Part shown: positions 27,870 to 35,957 of the stretch, one piece after another
Layout: every line of letters begins with the position of its first letter
Numbering within the stretch: the stretch's first letter is position 1
Assembly (NCBI GenBank): GCA_017434455.1
Contig: JAFRFG010000018.1
Location: 56,885 to 120,884, forward strand
Source: Thermoguttaceae bacterium
GTDB taxonomy: Bacteria > Planctomycetota > Planctomycetia > Pirellulales > Thermoguttaceae
Length of the DNA: 64,000 bases
Direction of reading: 5' to 3'
Notes under the pieces: generated by a model
Seen by the model: only the letters and a program-made list of their open reading frames with translations
Databases searched by the model: none
Told to the model about the DNA's origin: nothing
Position numbers and translations under genes: made by a program

Positions 27870-28758
27870 TCTCGGGGTTCTCCTTTTTGCCCTCACCGCG
27901 CTGGCCGTCTGCCTAAGAGGCGCCGCCGCCGAGCCGGTCGAGATTCCGCGCTCGTTCCCCGCCGGAAGCTACACGATGAATCAGGAGTATTTCTCCTCTT
28001 TGATCCGTACGCTGGCCGGTGTGAAAGAGACGTTCCAAGAGCGGATTAACCTCTATTGGCGGGTGACGGTCGAACCGGCCGACGCCGGAACCGAGATGAC
28101 CCTGGAGCTTCGCCGCGCCACCTATCTTTCGCGCGACGCCCACCAGTGGATTCGTCCGGAGACCTTCGACACCGATACCCACGGGGCAACCGAAGAGGCC
28201 GAGGCGGTCTATCGGCTTCTGCGCTCCGCGACGATCAAGATCACCTTCGACGCGGCGATGGTGGTGGTGAAAATCGAGGGGGCCGCCCCCCTTTGTGAGA
28301 AGCTCTCCGAGTACGCCGAGAAGGTTCGCTTAGCGGCGGTCGCCGCGGGGATGCTCGACGAAAGGTCGCTGACCGACTCGTACGCCCAGCTGACCTTCCT
28401 TCTCCCGCAAGGGAAGGTTTCCGCAGGAGATCACTGGAACAGCAGCGTGGCGCTGACCCTTCCTCTGACCGGCCGCACCGATGTCACCTGGCAGACCGAG
28501 TTCCTCAAAGATGAGACCGTCGGTTCGGATCGTCTCGCGACGTTGGCCGGGCACTGCCATCTGATGCTCGACGACCTAACCTCGGTCACCACCGATCTGA
28601 CGGCCGTCTACAACACCGCCGACGGCCTGAACACCGAATTGACGACCCGTTCGGTCGTTACCCGTACCGAGACCAAGACGGTCAACGACCAAGATTGGGA
28701 GCTGCGCACCGTCGGGATGGTCCAGGGAAGCCAGACCATCAGCCGGTACGGCAGGTAA
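27847..28758 (+). CDS. Secreted protein of unknown function, coupled to lemA
   Basis: A 303-residue protein with a clear signal peptide (basic start, hydrophobic residues about 8-24, AAAEP). The mature part is mixed alpha/beta with no motif I recognise. The start is TTG at 27847: a perfect AAGGAGG lies at 27834-27840, six bases upstream, inside the lemA coding region. The frames overlap by 23 nt. It probably acts in the periplasm together with LemA (inference from coupling). GC-rich inverted repeats follow the stop, but no clean terminator was seen. Confidence 0.8.
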   Translation: MRRKSAFSLGVLLFALTALAVCLRGAAAEPVEIPRSFPAGSYTMNQEYFSSLIRTLAGVKETFQERINLYWRVTVEPADAGTEMTLELRRATYLSRDAHQWIRPETFDTDTHGATEEAEAVYRLLRSATIKITFDAAMVVVKIEGAAPLCEKLSEYAEKVRLAAVAAGMLDERSLTDSYAQLTFLLPQGKVSAGDHWNSSVALTLPLTGRTDVTWQTEFLKDETVGSDRLATLAGHCHLMLDDLTSVTTDLTAVYNTADGLNTELTTRSVVTRTETKTVNDQDWELRTVGMVQGSQTISRYGR

Positions 28759-28859
28759 TGACCCGAAAAGGAAGTTTTTACCCGAAACGGAAGGTAATCT
28801 TCCCGCCCCGCCGCGTAAGAATTTTTTAGGGGCGGATACAAAAATTTCGGGTAAGCGGC

Positions 28860-28865
28860 TATAAT
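28860..28865 (+). promoter_or_regulatory. -10 box upstream of greA
   Basis: Perfect TATAAT with a weak -35 region (TACAAA, 17 nt upstream). The leader to the greA ATG would be about 130 nt. Confidence 0.5.
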
Positions 28866-29001
28866 AGTTGCGAAGAGATAAAAAACCGCTTCCCCTTACG
28901 GCTTCTCTTGCCTGGAGGGGAAGCCGGTACGTTTTTCACGCACGCGCCGCGTCTTTAGGGACGGCGGCGCTTGATTTTTGATAAAAGAGGATAGACGAAA
29001 T

Positions 29002-29484
29002 ATGTCCGACTCGGTTATGACCCCCAAGGCCTACGATATCCTTCGCAGAGATATCGATCGTCTTGAAAAAGAAGAGGTGCCGGAACTTCGCGAACGGATC
29101 GCCAAGGCCCGCGACGAGGGAGACCTTAGCGAAAACGCCGAGTACCATGGCGCCCGTGAGCGGCTGGCCCTCCTGCTGGCGAAGATCAACGAGATGAAGG
29201 GCCAGCTGTCGCGCGCCCAGATTATCGATATCGGCTCCGGCCCGGCCCCCGACTTCATCGACCACTACCGCCGCTTTAAGGTCCTTCGGCTCAACGACAA
29301 CAAGACGATCGAGTACACCTTGGTCGGGGAGCTCGACGAGGACTTCGCCGCCGGGAAGATTCCGAGCAACTCCCCGCTGGGGCAGGGCTTTATGCGGAAG
29401 AAGCCGGGAGACGAGGTGAGTATCCGGGTGCCGGCCGGGATCAAGAAGTTCAAGGTGTTGGAGATCAACATCGATTCCGAGTAA
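29002..29484 (+). CDS. greA: Transcription elongation factor GreA
   Basis: Binds the secondary channel of RNA polymerase and stimulates cleavage of backtracked RNA. The N-terminal coiled coil carries ARDEGDLSENAEYHGARE with the acidic tip; the C-terminal domain has NSPLGQGFMRKKPGDEVSI. The 160 residues match the usual 158. The ATG at 29002 is preceded by AGAGGA; an in-frame TTG at 28978 would add 8 residues. Confidence 0.95.
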   Translation: MSDSVMTPKAYDILRRDIDRLEKEEVPELRERIAKARDEGDLSENAEYHGARERLALLLAKINEMKGQLSRAQIIDIGSGPAPDFIDHYRRFKVLRLNDNKTIEYTLVGELDEDFAAGKIPSNSPLGQGFMRKKPGDEVSIRVPAGIKKFKVLEINIDSE

Positions 29485-29500
29485 GATTCCTCGGGCGATA

Positions 29501-29529
29501 AAAAAAGCAGGTTTATCCTGCTTTTTTTT
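29501..29529. terminator. Bidirectional terminator between greA and dnaA-like gene
   Basis: AAAAAAGCAGG and CCTGCTTTTTTTT form a stem around TTTAT, with an A run on one side and a T run on the other, so it can serve both converging genes. Confidence 0.88.
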
Positions 29530-29551
29530 ATGGAAGGTCCCGCGGCGCTAA

Positions 29552-30835
29552 CTAACTCGCCGGGGCCCGGATCTCCTCGAGAATCGCCTCGCGCGCGGCG
29601 GCCAGAGCCGGGTCGCTGGCCAGCTGCCGCTTGATTTGGCTTTCGCCGTGCATCACCGTGGTGTGGTCCCGTCCGGCGAACCACATTCCCAGCTCGGTAT
29701 AGGTCGAGCCGAGCAGCTCCCGGGCCAGGCAGATCGTCATATTGCGCGCCGCCACTGCGGTTTTTCGGCGTGACTTGCTTCTCATTTCCGAGAGTTTTAC
29801 CGTAAAACGCTTGGCGGTCACCCGGGCGATCGTCTCGATATCGACCGCCGGCGCCGGTTGGCGTTCGTCCAGAAAGAGGCGGACCTTCGCCGGGGCCGGC
29901 GGGGTTTCGTCCCAGTTGAACAGCTCCGTCATCTGCCGCAGCGCGCCGTACATCGCCCCGACGGTCGGCCCAAGCCGGTCGACCAGCAGCTCGAAGGTCT
30001 CCGGTTCCAGGGCGATCTTCAGCGCCGAGGCGAAACGCTCGACCAAAATCGCGCGGCTGTCCCGCTCGGGAAGGGCAAAAGGAACCAAAAGCCCTCCAAA
30101 GATCCGTGCCCGGAGCGCCTCGACCAAGACGGTCTGTTCTCGGGGGATGTCGACGAGCGTGAGGATCACCACCGTTCCCCCGCGCGCGGCGCGGTCCAGC
30201 AGGGGGAGAAGGTTCTCCAGACCGACCGGCGAGGCGATTACCGGCTCGATCGCGTCGAGAACCAGCAGGCCGCAGTCGTGAAAGAAGTTCTGAAATTCGG
30301 TCCCGGTCCGGTTCGAGACCGAGTCGAGGAGTGTCCCGAGGAAATCGGTTCCGGGAATGAGAATCGCCTTGCGGTTGGGGTTCAATCGGCGATATTCCCG
30401 GCAGATTCCCCGCGCCAGGGCGCTTTTTCCGCTCCCGGAGGGGCCGAAGAAGAGGATCGGCGAGAGGTTCGGGACATTGGCGATCGGCATGTAGTCGATG
30501 ATCGGCGGAAATTCCTCGGCGCTTTGCGCGGGGAAGAGGGGGTACGACAGGCGCGAGAAGGGGGAACCGGTGTCGGAGGAGGCGTGTTTTTTGGCGCTTT
30601 GACGGCGCGAGGCACGCACCTGGCGCGACAGATCGAGCGTATGAGGGGAATCGGCGAAGAAGGGGACCCCGCCTAAGATCCAGCTGGCGGCCGTCTCGGC
30701 GAGGCGGTTCTCCGGCCCGACAAGAAATCCCCCGAGCACCCCAAACGGGTCGACCGGATCGCGCGGCTCTTCCGGGGGGAAACGAAGCCAATGATGCTGG
30801 CTGTCAAGCGGGGGATGGGATGGTTGTGAACACAT
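29552..30835 (-). CDS. dnaA: DnaA-like replication initiator, divergent
   Basis: A 427-residue protein. The C-terminal DNA-binding domain (about residues 350-415) has AARNMTICLARELLG and FAGRDHTTVMH, the DnaA box-binding signature. The central AAA+ module is unusual: Walker A is GPSGSGKS (about 130-137) where DnaA normally has GxxGxGKT, and Walker B is LLVLDAIEP instead of the usual LLIDDIQ, so the second acidic residue is Ala. The N-terminal 100 residues do not resemble typical DnaA domain I. It could be the chromosomal initiator of this lineage or a paralogue. No clear DnaA-box cluster lies upstream; TTTTCCACC at 30834-30842 is one weak match. Confidence 0.8.
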   Translation of the reverse strand: MCSQPSHPPLDSQHHWLRFPPEEPRDPVDPFGVLGGFLVGPENRLAETAASWILGGVPFFADSPHTLDLSRQVRASRRQSAKKHASSDTGSPFSRLSYPLFPAQSAEEFPPIIDYMPIANVPNLSPILFFGPSGSGKSALARGICREYRRLNPNRKAILIPGTDFLGTLLDSVSNRTGTEFQNFFHDCGLLVLDAIEPVIASPVGLENLLPLLDRAARGGTVVILTLVDIPREQTVLVEALRARIFGGLLVPFALPERDSRAILVERFASALKIALEPETFELLVDRLGPTVGAMYGALRQMTELFNWDETPPAPAKVRLFLDERQPAPAVDIETIARVTAKRFTVKLSEMRSKSRRKTAVAARNMTICLARELLGSTYTELGMWFAGRDHTTVMHGESQIKRQLASDPALAAAREAILEEIRAPAS

Positions 30836-31060
30836 TTTCCACCTGTCGTCGAACCTATCATAACGGCCGTTCGGTCAAATGAACAGGGAGAGGCAAGCTC
30901 AAAGAAGAAAAGGTTTCTGATAGAAATGCGGAAAATTCCGAATTTTAAAGATAGGTTCCCCAAAAAAGGGGGAGATAACCGGGAGAACATAATTGACGAG
31001 CTCTCTTGCAAGGGTTAATTTATACTAGTTAGGGGGATAAGATAAAATAAGGGGTGTTCT
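30836..31060. promoter_or_regulatory. Divergent control region between dnaA-like and pilB genes
   Basis: An AT-rich interval of 225 nt. TATACT at 31021-31026 is a possible -10 for the pilB direction without a good -35, and TTGACG at about 30994-30999 is too far from it. No terminator or RNA gene was seen. Confidence 0.35.
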
Positions 31061-32776
31061 ATGGCCAAACGGCTCAACTATCTCGGAATTCTCAATCGTC
31101 AGGGTCTCATCAGCGCGACCCAGTTTAAGGAGGCGCAGGAGCTGGCCACCTCGACGGGGATCTCCGTTCAGGACGCGCTGGTCAAGCTCGAGTACGTGAC
31201 CAGCGAACAGGTGGCGCGCGCCATCGCGGCCGAGTACGGCAAGCAGTATGTCGATCTTTCGGAAGCCGCGATTCGTCCGGCGGTGCTCGAACTGATCAGC
31301 GAGTCGATCGCCCGCGAGAACACGGTGATTCCCTACGAGGAAGACGGGGAAACGCTCCAGGTCGTGGTCGCCGACCCCAACAACATGGAGGTCTTCGAGA
31401 AGCTGCGCTTTATCCTGCAGCGTCCGATCGAGGCGCTGGTCTCGACCCGCGAGGGGATTCAAGAGGCGATCAACACCCACTACGGGAAGAGCATTGCCGA
31501 GTCGGCCGACTCGATGATCCATGAACTGACCGACACGGCGATCAACTTCACCGAGCTGGAGACCAGCGACGACCCGACCAGCGCGACGGTGGGGAGCAGC
31601 GAAAACGACGCGCCGATCGTCCGTCTGTGCGACCAGATCATCTCCGAGGCGGTTCAGCTGCGCGCCTCCGATATCCATATCGAGCCGTTCGAGGACCGGG
31701 TTCGCATCCGTTACCGCATCGACGGCCATTTGGTCGAGCGCGAGGCGCTGGCCAAACGATTCCAGGGGGCTCTTCTTTCTCGTTTTAAGATTCTGGCGAA
31801 ACTCGATATCGCCGAGCGGCGCCGTACCCAGGACGGCCGTATCAAGCTGACCATCGGCGAAAAAGATCTCGACCTGCGCGTCTCGGTCATTCCGACCAAC
31901 CACGGTCAGTCGATCGTCATGCGTATTCTGGATAAAGACAACATCCGCGTCTCCCTCGTTCAGCTCGGCTTTTCCGAACGCGACTACAAGCGTTTCACCT
32001 CGCTGATCGCCCGTCCGAACGGGATCATCCTCGTGACCGGGCCAACCGGGTCGGGGAAGACCACCTCGCTCTACGCGGCGCTCAATGAGCTGAATACCCC
32101 GACGCGCAAGATCATCACCGCCGAGGACCCGGTCGAGTATTACCTGCCGGGGATCAACCAGGTCGAGATCAAGCACCAGATCGGGCTGGACTTCGCGGCG
32201 GTCATCCGTTCGATGCTCCGTCAGGCGCCGAATATCATCCTCGTCGGCGAGATGCGCGACTTAGAGACGGCGCAGATGGGGATTCAGGCGTCGCTGACCG
32301 GGCACTTGGTCTTCAGCACCCTGCACACCAACGACGCGCCGGGGGCGATCACCCGTCTGGTTGATATGGGGGTTCCCCCCTATTTGGTCGCCAGTTCGGT
32401 GATCGGGATCATGGCTCAGCGTTTGGTCCGCCGGGTCTGCCCCAAGTGCGCCCGTCCCTACACCCCGACCGACGCCGAGCTGGAGGCGGCCCATATCACC
32501 CCCGAGATGGCGGCCAAGGCGACCTTCCTCAAGGGGAAGGGATGTGTTTCGTGCAATAAAAGCGGTTACCGCGGACGTCAGGCGATCTTCGAGCTGATGA
32601 TGATGTCCTCGAAGATTCGCGAGCTGACCTTCCGCAACGCTTCGACGTCGGATATTCGCCGCGCCGCCCGAGGCGAAGGGATGCATGTTCTGTTCGAGGA
32701 TGGGATCACCAAGGTTCTCAAGGGGATCACCACCATCGAAGAGGTCCTTCGCGTGGCGCGTCTGGAAGAGGAATAA
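31061..32776 (+). CDS. PilB/GspE assembly ATPase (first copy)
   Basis: Cytoplasmic hexameric ATPase that drives pilus or pseudopilus assembly. The 571-residue protein has an N-terminal GspE_N domain (about residues 1-150), ASDIHIEP, the Walker A GPTGSGKT (about 326-333), the Asp box IITAEDPVEY, Walker B IILVGEMRD and the His box HLVFSTLHTND. The zinc site is formed by CPKC and CVSC. The layout is that of a full T4P/T2SS assembly ATPase. It heads a locus of pilT, a second GspE, pilC and pseudopilins, with 27 nt to pilT. Confidence 0.93.
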   Translation: MAKRLNYLGILNRQGLISATQFKEAQELATSTGISVQDALVKLEYVTSEQVARAIAAEYGKQYVDLSEAAIRPAVLELISESIARENTVIPYEEDGETLQVVVADPNNMEVFEKLRFILQRPIEALVSTREGIQEAINTHYGKSIAESADSMIHELTDTAINFTELETSDDPTSATVGSSENDAPIVRLCDQIISEAVQLRASDIHIEPFEDRVRIRYRIDGHLVEREALAKRFQGALLSRFKILAKLDIAERRRTQDGRIKLTIGEKDLDLRVSVIPTNHGQSIVMRILDKDNIRVSLVQLGFSERDYKRFTSLIARPNGIILVTGPTGSGKTTSLYAALNELNTPTRKIITAEDPVEYYLPGINQVEIKHQIGLDFAAVIRSMLRQAPNIILVGEMRDLETAQMGIQASLTGHLVFSTLHTNDAPGAITRLVDMGVPPYLVASSVIGIMAQRLVRRVCPKCARPYTPTDAELEAAHITPEMAAKATFLKGKGCVSCNKSGYRGRQAIFELMMMSSKIRELTFRNASTSDIRRAARGEGMHVLFEDGITKVLKGITTIEEVLRVARLEEE

Positions 32777-32803
32777 AGAACATAGGCAAACAGAGGAAAA
32801 ACG

Positions 32804-33919
32804 ATGGGAACGATCTTAATCGATAAACTGCTCGAGACTGTGGTGGTCCGCGGCGCCAGCGACCTTCACCTCGCTGTCGGCCAGCCGCCGGTACTGCGTT
32901 TGCACGGCCATTTGGTCAAGCTGGAGACCAAGGTCCTGGAGCCGAGCGATACCGTCTCGCTGATGAAGTCGATCACCCCGCAGCGCTGCCAGCAGGAGCT
33001 GCAGGAGCGCGGCGGTACCGACTTCGGGTTCGCCTTCGGCACCAAGGCCCGTTTCCGTGTCTCGGTCTTTAAGCAAAAGGGGAATACCGGGCTGGTTCTG
33101 CGTCAGATTCCGACCGAACTTCTGACGATGGAGCAGCTGGGGACCCCGCCGGTGATGGTCGATTTGATTATGCGTCCCCGTGGTTTGATCTTGGTGACCG
33201 GGCCGACCGGGTCGGGCAAGTCGACGACCCTGGCGGCGTGCATCGACTTCCTCAACACGAACGTCGACCACCATATCATCACGATCGAGGACCCGATCGA
33301 ATTCTTCCACTACCATAAAAAATCGACGGTCAACCAGCGTGAGGTCGGCGTCGACGTTATGTCGTTCGCCGACGCGATCCGCGCGGCGCTGCGTCAAGAC
33401 CCCGATGTGATCCTCGTCGGTGAAATGCGTGACCTCGAAACGATCGAGGCGGCGATCACCGCCGCGGAAACCGGGCACATCGTCTTCGGCACCCTCCACA
33501 CCACCGGCGCTCAGGGGACGGTCAACCGTATCATCGACGTCTTCCCGACGAACCAGCAGGATCAGATCCGCACCCAGCTGTCGACCTCTATCCTCGGCAT
33601 CCTCTCGCAGCAGCTTCTGCCGCGTATCCAGGGGGGCCGAATCGCCGCCTACGAGATGCTGGTGGTAACCCCCGCTATCGCGAACCTCATTCGTGAGAAC
33701 AAGACGTTCCGTATCAACTCGTCGATTCAGACCGGGCACAAGCTTGGGATGCAGCTGCTCGACGACCACCTCTACCGTCTGTGGCGCGACGGGATCGTTA
33801 CCCGCGAGGACGTCCTCTACAAGGCGAACTTCCCCGAGGCGCTCGATCAAAAGATCCGCCGCGCCGAAGCCGGCCTGGAGGTCGAGGAGGAGGAAGAGGA
33901 AGAAGAGGGGAAGGAGTAA
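32804..33919 (+). CDS. pilT: Retraction ATPase PilT
   Basis: Depolymerises type IV pili. The 371-residue protein has the PilT start DKLLETVVVRGASDLHL, Walker A GPTGSGKST at about 133, Walker B ILVGEMRD, the His box FGTLHT, and the PilT-specific PAIANLIRENK near residue 289 (canonical AIRNLIREGK). It lacks the zinc motif of assembly ATPases. The C-terminus ends in a run of Glu (VEEEEEEEEG), unusual for PilT. Its presence argues that at least one filament in this locus is retractable, a type IV pilus feature rather than pure type II secretion. Confidence 0.93.
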   Translation: MGTILIDKLLETVVVRGASDLHLAVGQPPVLRLHGHLVKLETKVLEPSDTVSLMKSITPQRCQQELQERGGTDFGFAFGTKARFRVSVFKQKGNTGLVLRQIPTELLTMEQLGTPPVMVDLIMRPRGLILVTGPTGSGKSTTLAACIDFLNTNVDHHIITIEDPIEFFHYHKKSTVNQREVGVDVMSFADAIRAALRQDPDVILVGEMRDLETIEAAITAAETGHIVFGTLHTTGAQGTVNRIIDVFPTNQQDQIRTQLSTSILGILSQQLLPRIQGGRIAAYEMLVVTPAIANLIRENKTFRINSSIQTGHKLGMQLLDDHLYRLWRDGIVTREDVLYKANFPEALDQKIRRAEAGLEVEEEEEEEEGKE

Positions 33920-33951
33920 CCAAAAATTGTCGTTGTTGGCGCTCGAATTGC

Positions 33952-33980
33952 TTGAAACGCGCGGGACGAACATTTATAAT
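33952..33980 (+). promoter_or_regulatory. Sigma-70-type promoter before the second PilB/GspE
   Basis: TTGAAA (33952-33957), 17-nt spacer, perfect TATAAT (33975-33980). A second TATAAT lies at 34057-34062, only 9 nt before the ATG. The gene therefore can be transcribed independently of pilB-pilT. No Shine-Dalgarno sequence precedes its ATG. Confidence 0.75.
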
Positions 33981-34071
33981 ACAATCGCGTGTTTTTCTAA
34001 AGCCGAAGAAAAACCCGGGCGCCAAATCTTTAATCCTATAAAATCTTAGTTAGAAATATAATACGCGTTCT

Positions 34072-35787
34072 ATGGCGGCACGCAGAATCGGCCAGGTCCT
34101 GGTAGACCTCGGTTACATTGACGAAGAGCAGCTTGAACTTCTCCTGGAAGAACAGGCGCAGCGTCCGAACGAGAAGCTCGGTCAGATCGCTATCGGTCTG
34201 AATATGCTCAACGAAGACCAGCTCACCCAGGCGCTGGCGGAGCAGTTTTCCCTGCCGGTGGTCAATATCTCCGATTTGACCATCCCCCCCGAGGTCTTGG
34301 CCCACCTCACCGAGCCGATGGCCCAGCTTTACCGGGCGATCCCGATCAGTTTCCGAAACGACGTCCTGACCGTGGCGATGTGCGAGCCGCAGAACCTCTC
34401 GGTTCGCGACGAGCTGCGCAACTTCCTCGGTTACGAGGTGCGTGTGGTCGTGTCGACCCCGCGCGAGATCGACGCGGCGCTGGACCGCTACTACGCCTCG
34501 GACAAGGGCGACAGCGTCGAGTCGATCGTCCAAGAGCTCGCCAGCGATAAAGACCTTCTGGCCCAGGCGATGGCCGAGGAGGGGGGGGAGCTCGACCTGG
34601 CCAGCGCCGAGGCGCTGGCCGAAAGCGCGCCGGTGCGCAAGCTGCTGAATATGGTCTTCCTTTTGGGAATCAAAGACCACGCCAGCGACCTGCACTTCGA
34701 GCCGTTCGAGGACGAGTTCAAGATCAGAATCAAGGCCGACGGAACCCTCTACGAGATGGTTCCCCCGCCGAGGCACCTGGCCAGCGCGATCACGACCCGC
34801 ATCAAGGTTATGTCGAACCTCGACATCGCCGAGCGGCGTCTCCCCCAAGACGGCCGTATCCGGCTGATGCTCTCCGGGGTGCCGATCGACTTCCGCGTCA
34901 GCGTCCTCCCGACGATGTTCGGGGAGTCGGTCGTCTGCCGAATTTTGGACAAGTCGGTCATTTCGCTCGATTTGAACAACGTCGGCATGTCGCCGGAATT
35001 GATGTCGCAGTTCCGCGACGTCATCAAGCGCCCCAACGGCATCGTTCTGGTGACCGGGCCGACCGGCTCCGGAAAGACGACGACCCTCTACGCGGCGCTG
35101 TCGGAGCTGAACGTCATCACCGAAAAACTGATGACGACCGAAGACCCGGTCGAGTACGACATCGACGGGATCATCCAGATGCCGATCGACGCGGAAATCG
35201 GGAACACCTTTGCCCAGTGCCTTCGGTCGATTCTTCGTCAAGACCCGGACAAGGTCCTCGTCGGCGAGATTCGTGACCGCGAGACCGCCGAGATCGCCGT
35301 CCAGGCGTCGCTGACCGGGCACTTGGTCTTCAGTACCCTTCACACCAACGACGCTCCGAACACCATCACCCGTCTGCGCGATATGGGGATCCCCGAGTTC
35401 CTCATCACCGCGACGCTTCAGGCGATTTTGGCTCAGCGTCTGGTTCGCCGCATCTGCACCAAATGCCGCGAAGAGTACCAGCCCTCCGAAGGGCTCTTGG
35501 AAGACCTCGGGCTGTCCCGCGCCGATATCCGCGGAAAGAAGTTCTACCAGGGGGCCGGCTGCGTGGCGTGCAACAACACCGGCTTTAAGGGACGAACGGC
35601 GATCCACGAGTTCCTGCTGATGAACGAGGAAATCCGTGACCTGGTTCTGCGCAACGAATCGTCGGCGAAAGTCCGCGAGGCGGCGCAGCGCAACGGGATG
35701 ACCACCCTGCGCGAGGCGGGCCTGAAGAAGGTCTTTGACGGGATCACCACCATCGAGGAGGTTATTCGCGAGACGGCCATCGACTAA
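34072..35787 (+). CDS. PilB/GspE assembly ATPase (second copy)
   Basis: A 571-residue paralogue of the ATPase at 31061. The N-terminal domain starts RRIGQVLVDLGYIDEEQ, the classic GspE_N opening. It then has ASDLHFEP, Walker A GPTGSGKTT (about 328), the Asp box MTTEDPVEY, Walker B VLVGEIRDRET, the His box HLVFSTLHTND and zinc cysteines CTKC and CVAC. It has its own promoter but no visible ribosome binding site; the second TATAAT 9 nt upstream of the ATG would give a nearly leaderless mRNA. Two assembly ATPases flanking PilT suggest two filaments, or a division of labour on one platform. Confidence 0.93.
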   Translation: MAARRIGQVLVDLGYIDEEQLELLLEEQAQRPNEKLGQIAIGLNMLNEDQLTQALAEQFSLPVVNISDLTIPPEVLAHLTEPMAQLYRAIPISFRNDVLTVAMCEPQNLSVRDELRNFLGYEVRVVVSTPREIDAALDRYYASDKGDSVESIVQELASDKDLLAQAMAEEGGELDLASAEALAESAPVRKLLNMVFLLGIKDHASDLHFEPFEDEFKIRIKADGTLYEMVPPPRHLASAITTRIKVMSNLDIAERRLPQDGRIRLMLSGVPIDFRVSVLPTMFGESVVCRILDKSVISLDLNNVGMSPELMSQFRDVIKRPNGIVLVTGPTGSGKTTTLYAALSELNVITEKLMTTEDPVEYDIDGIIQMPIDAEIGNTFAQCLRSILRQDPDKVLVGEIRDRETAEIAVQASLTGHLVFSTLHTNDAPNTITRLRDMGIPEFLITATLQAILAQRLVRRICTKCREEYQPSEGLLEDLGLSRADIRGKKFYQGAGCVACNNTGFKGRTAIHEFLLMNEEIRDLVLRNESSAKVREAAQRNGMTTLREAGLKKVFDGITTIEEVIRETAID

Positions 35788-35957
35788 AAGCCGGCCGGTT
35801 CGGGAAACGGCGTATTCACACTAACAACATAAACAACGTAATCATATTTAGGTCACCCTAAAGGAAACAGCAGCCCCGCGGGAGGTTTTCGGTCCCTTTG
35901 ACCGAGGGCACGGCCGCCGGCGGCGCTGTGATGAAGCCCAAGAATTGAGGTCTGACG
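35788..35957 (+). other. Structured leader before pilC
   Basis: 170 nt without a gene. It contains a perfect hairpin CGGTC/GACCG (around 35888-35904), a GCCGCC/GGCGGC palindrome near 35918-35929, and an outer pairing CAGCAGCC/GGCGCTG that would close the whole element. It matches no riboswitch I can name. GAGGT at 35947-35951 is the ribosome binding site of the next gene. Confidence 0.4.

Noticed and set aside
30820..30850. DnaA-box cluster or origin of replication beside the dnaA-like gene
   Set aside because: Only one weak match (TTTTCCACC) was found; no cluster or AT-rich unwinding element with boxes.
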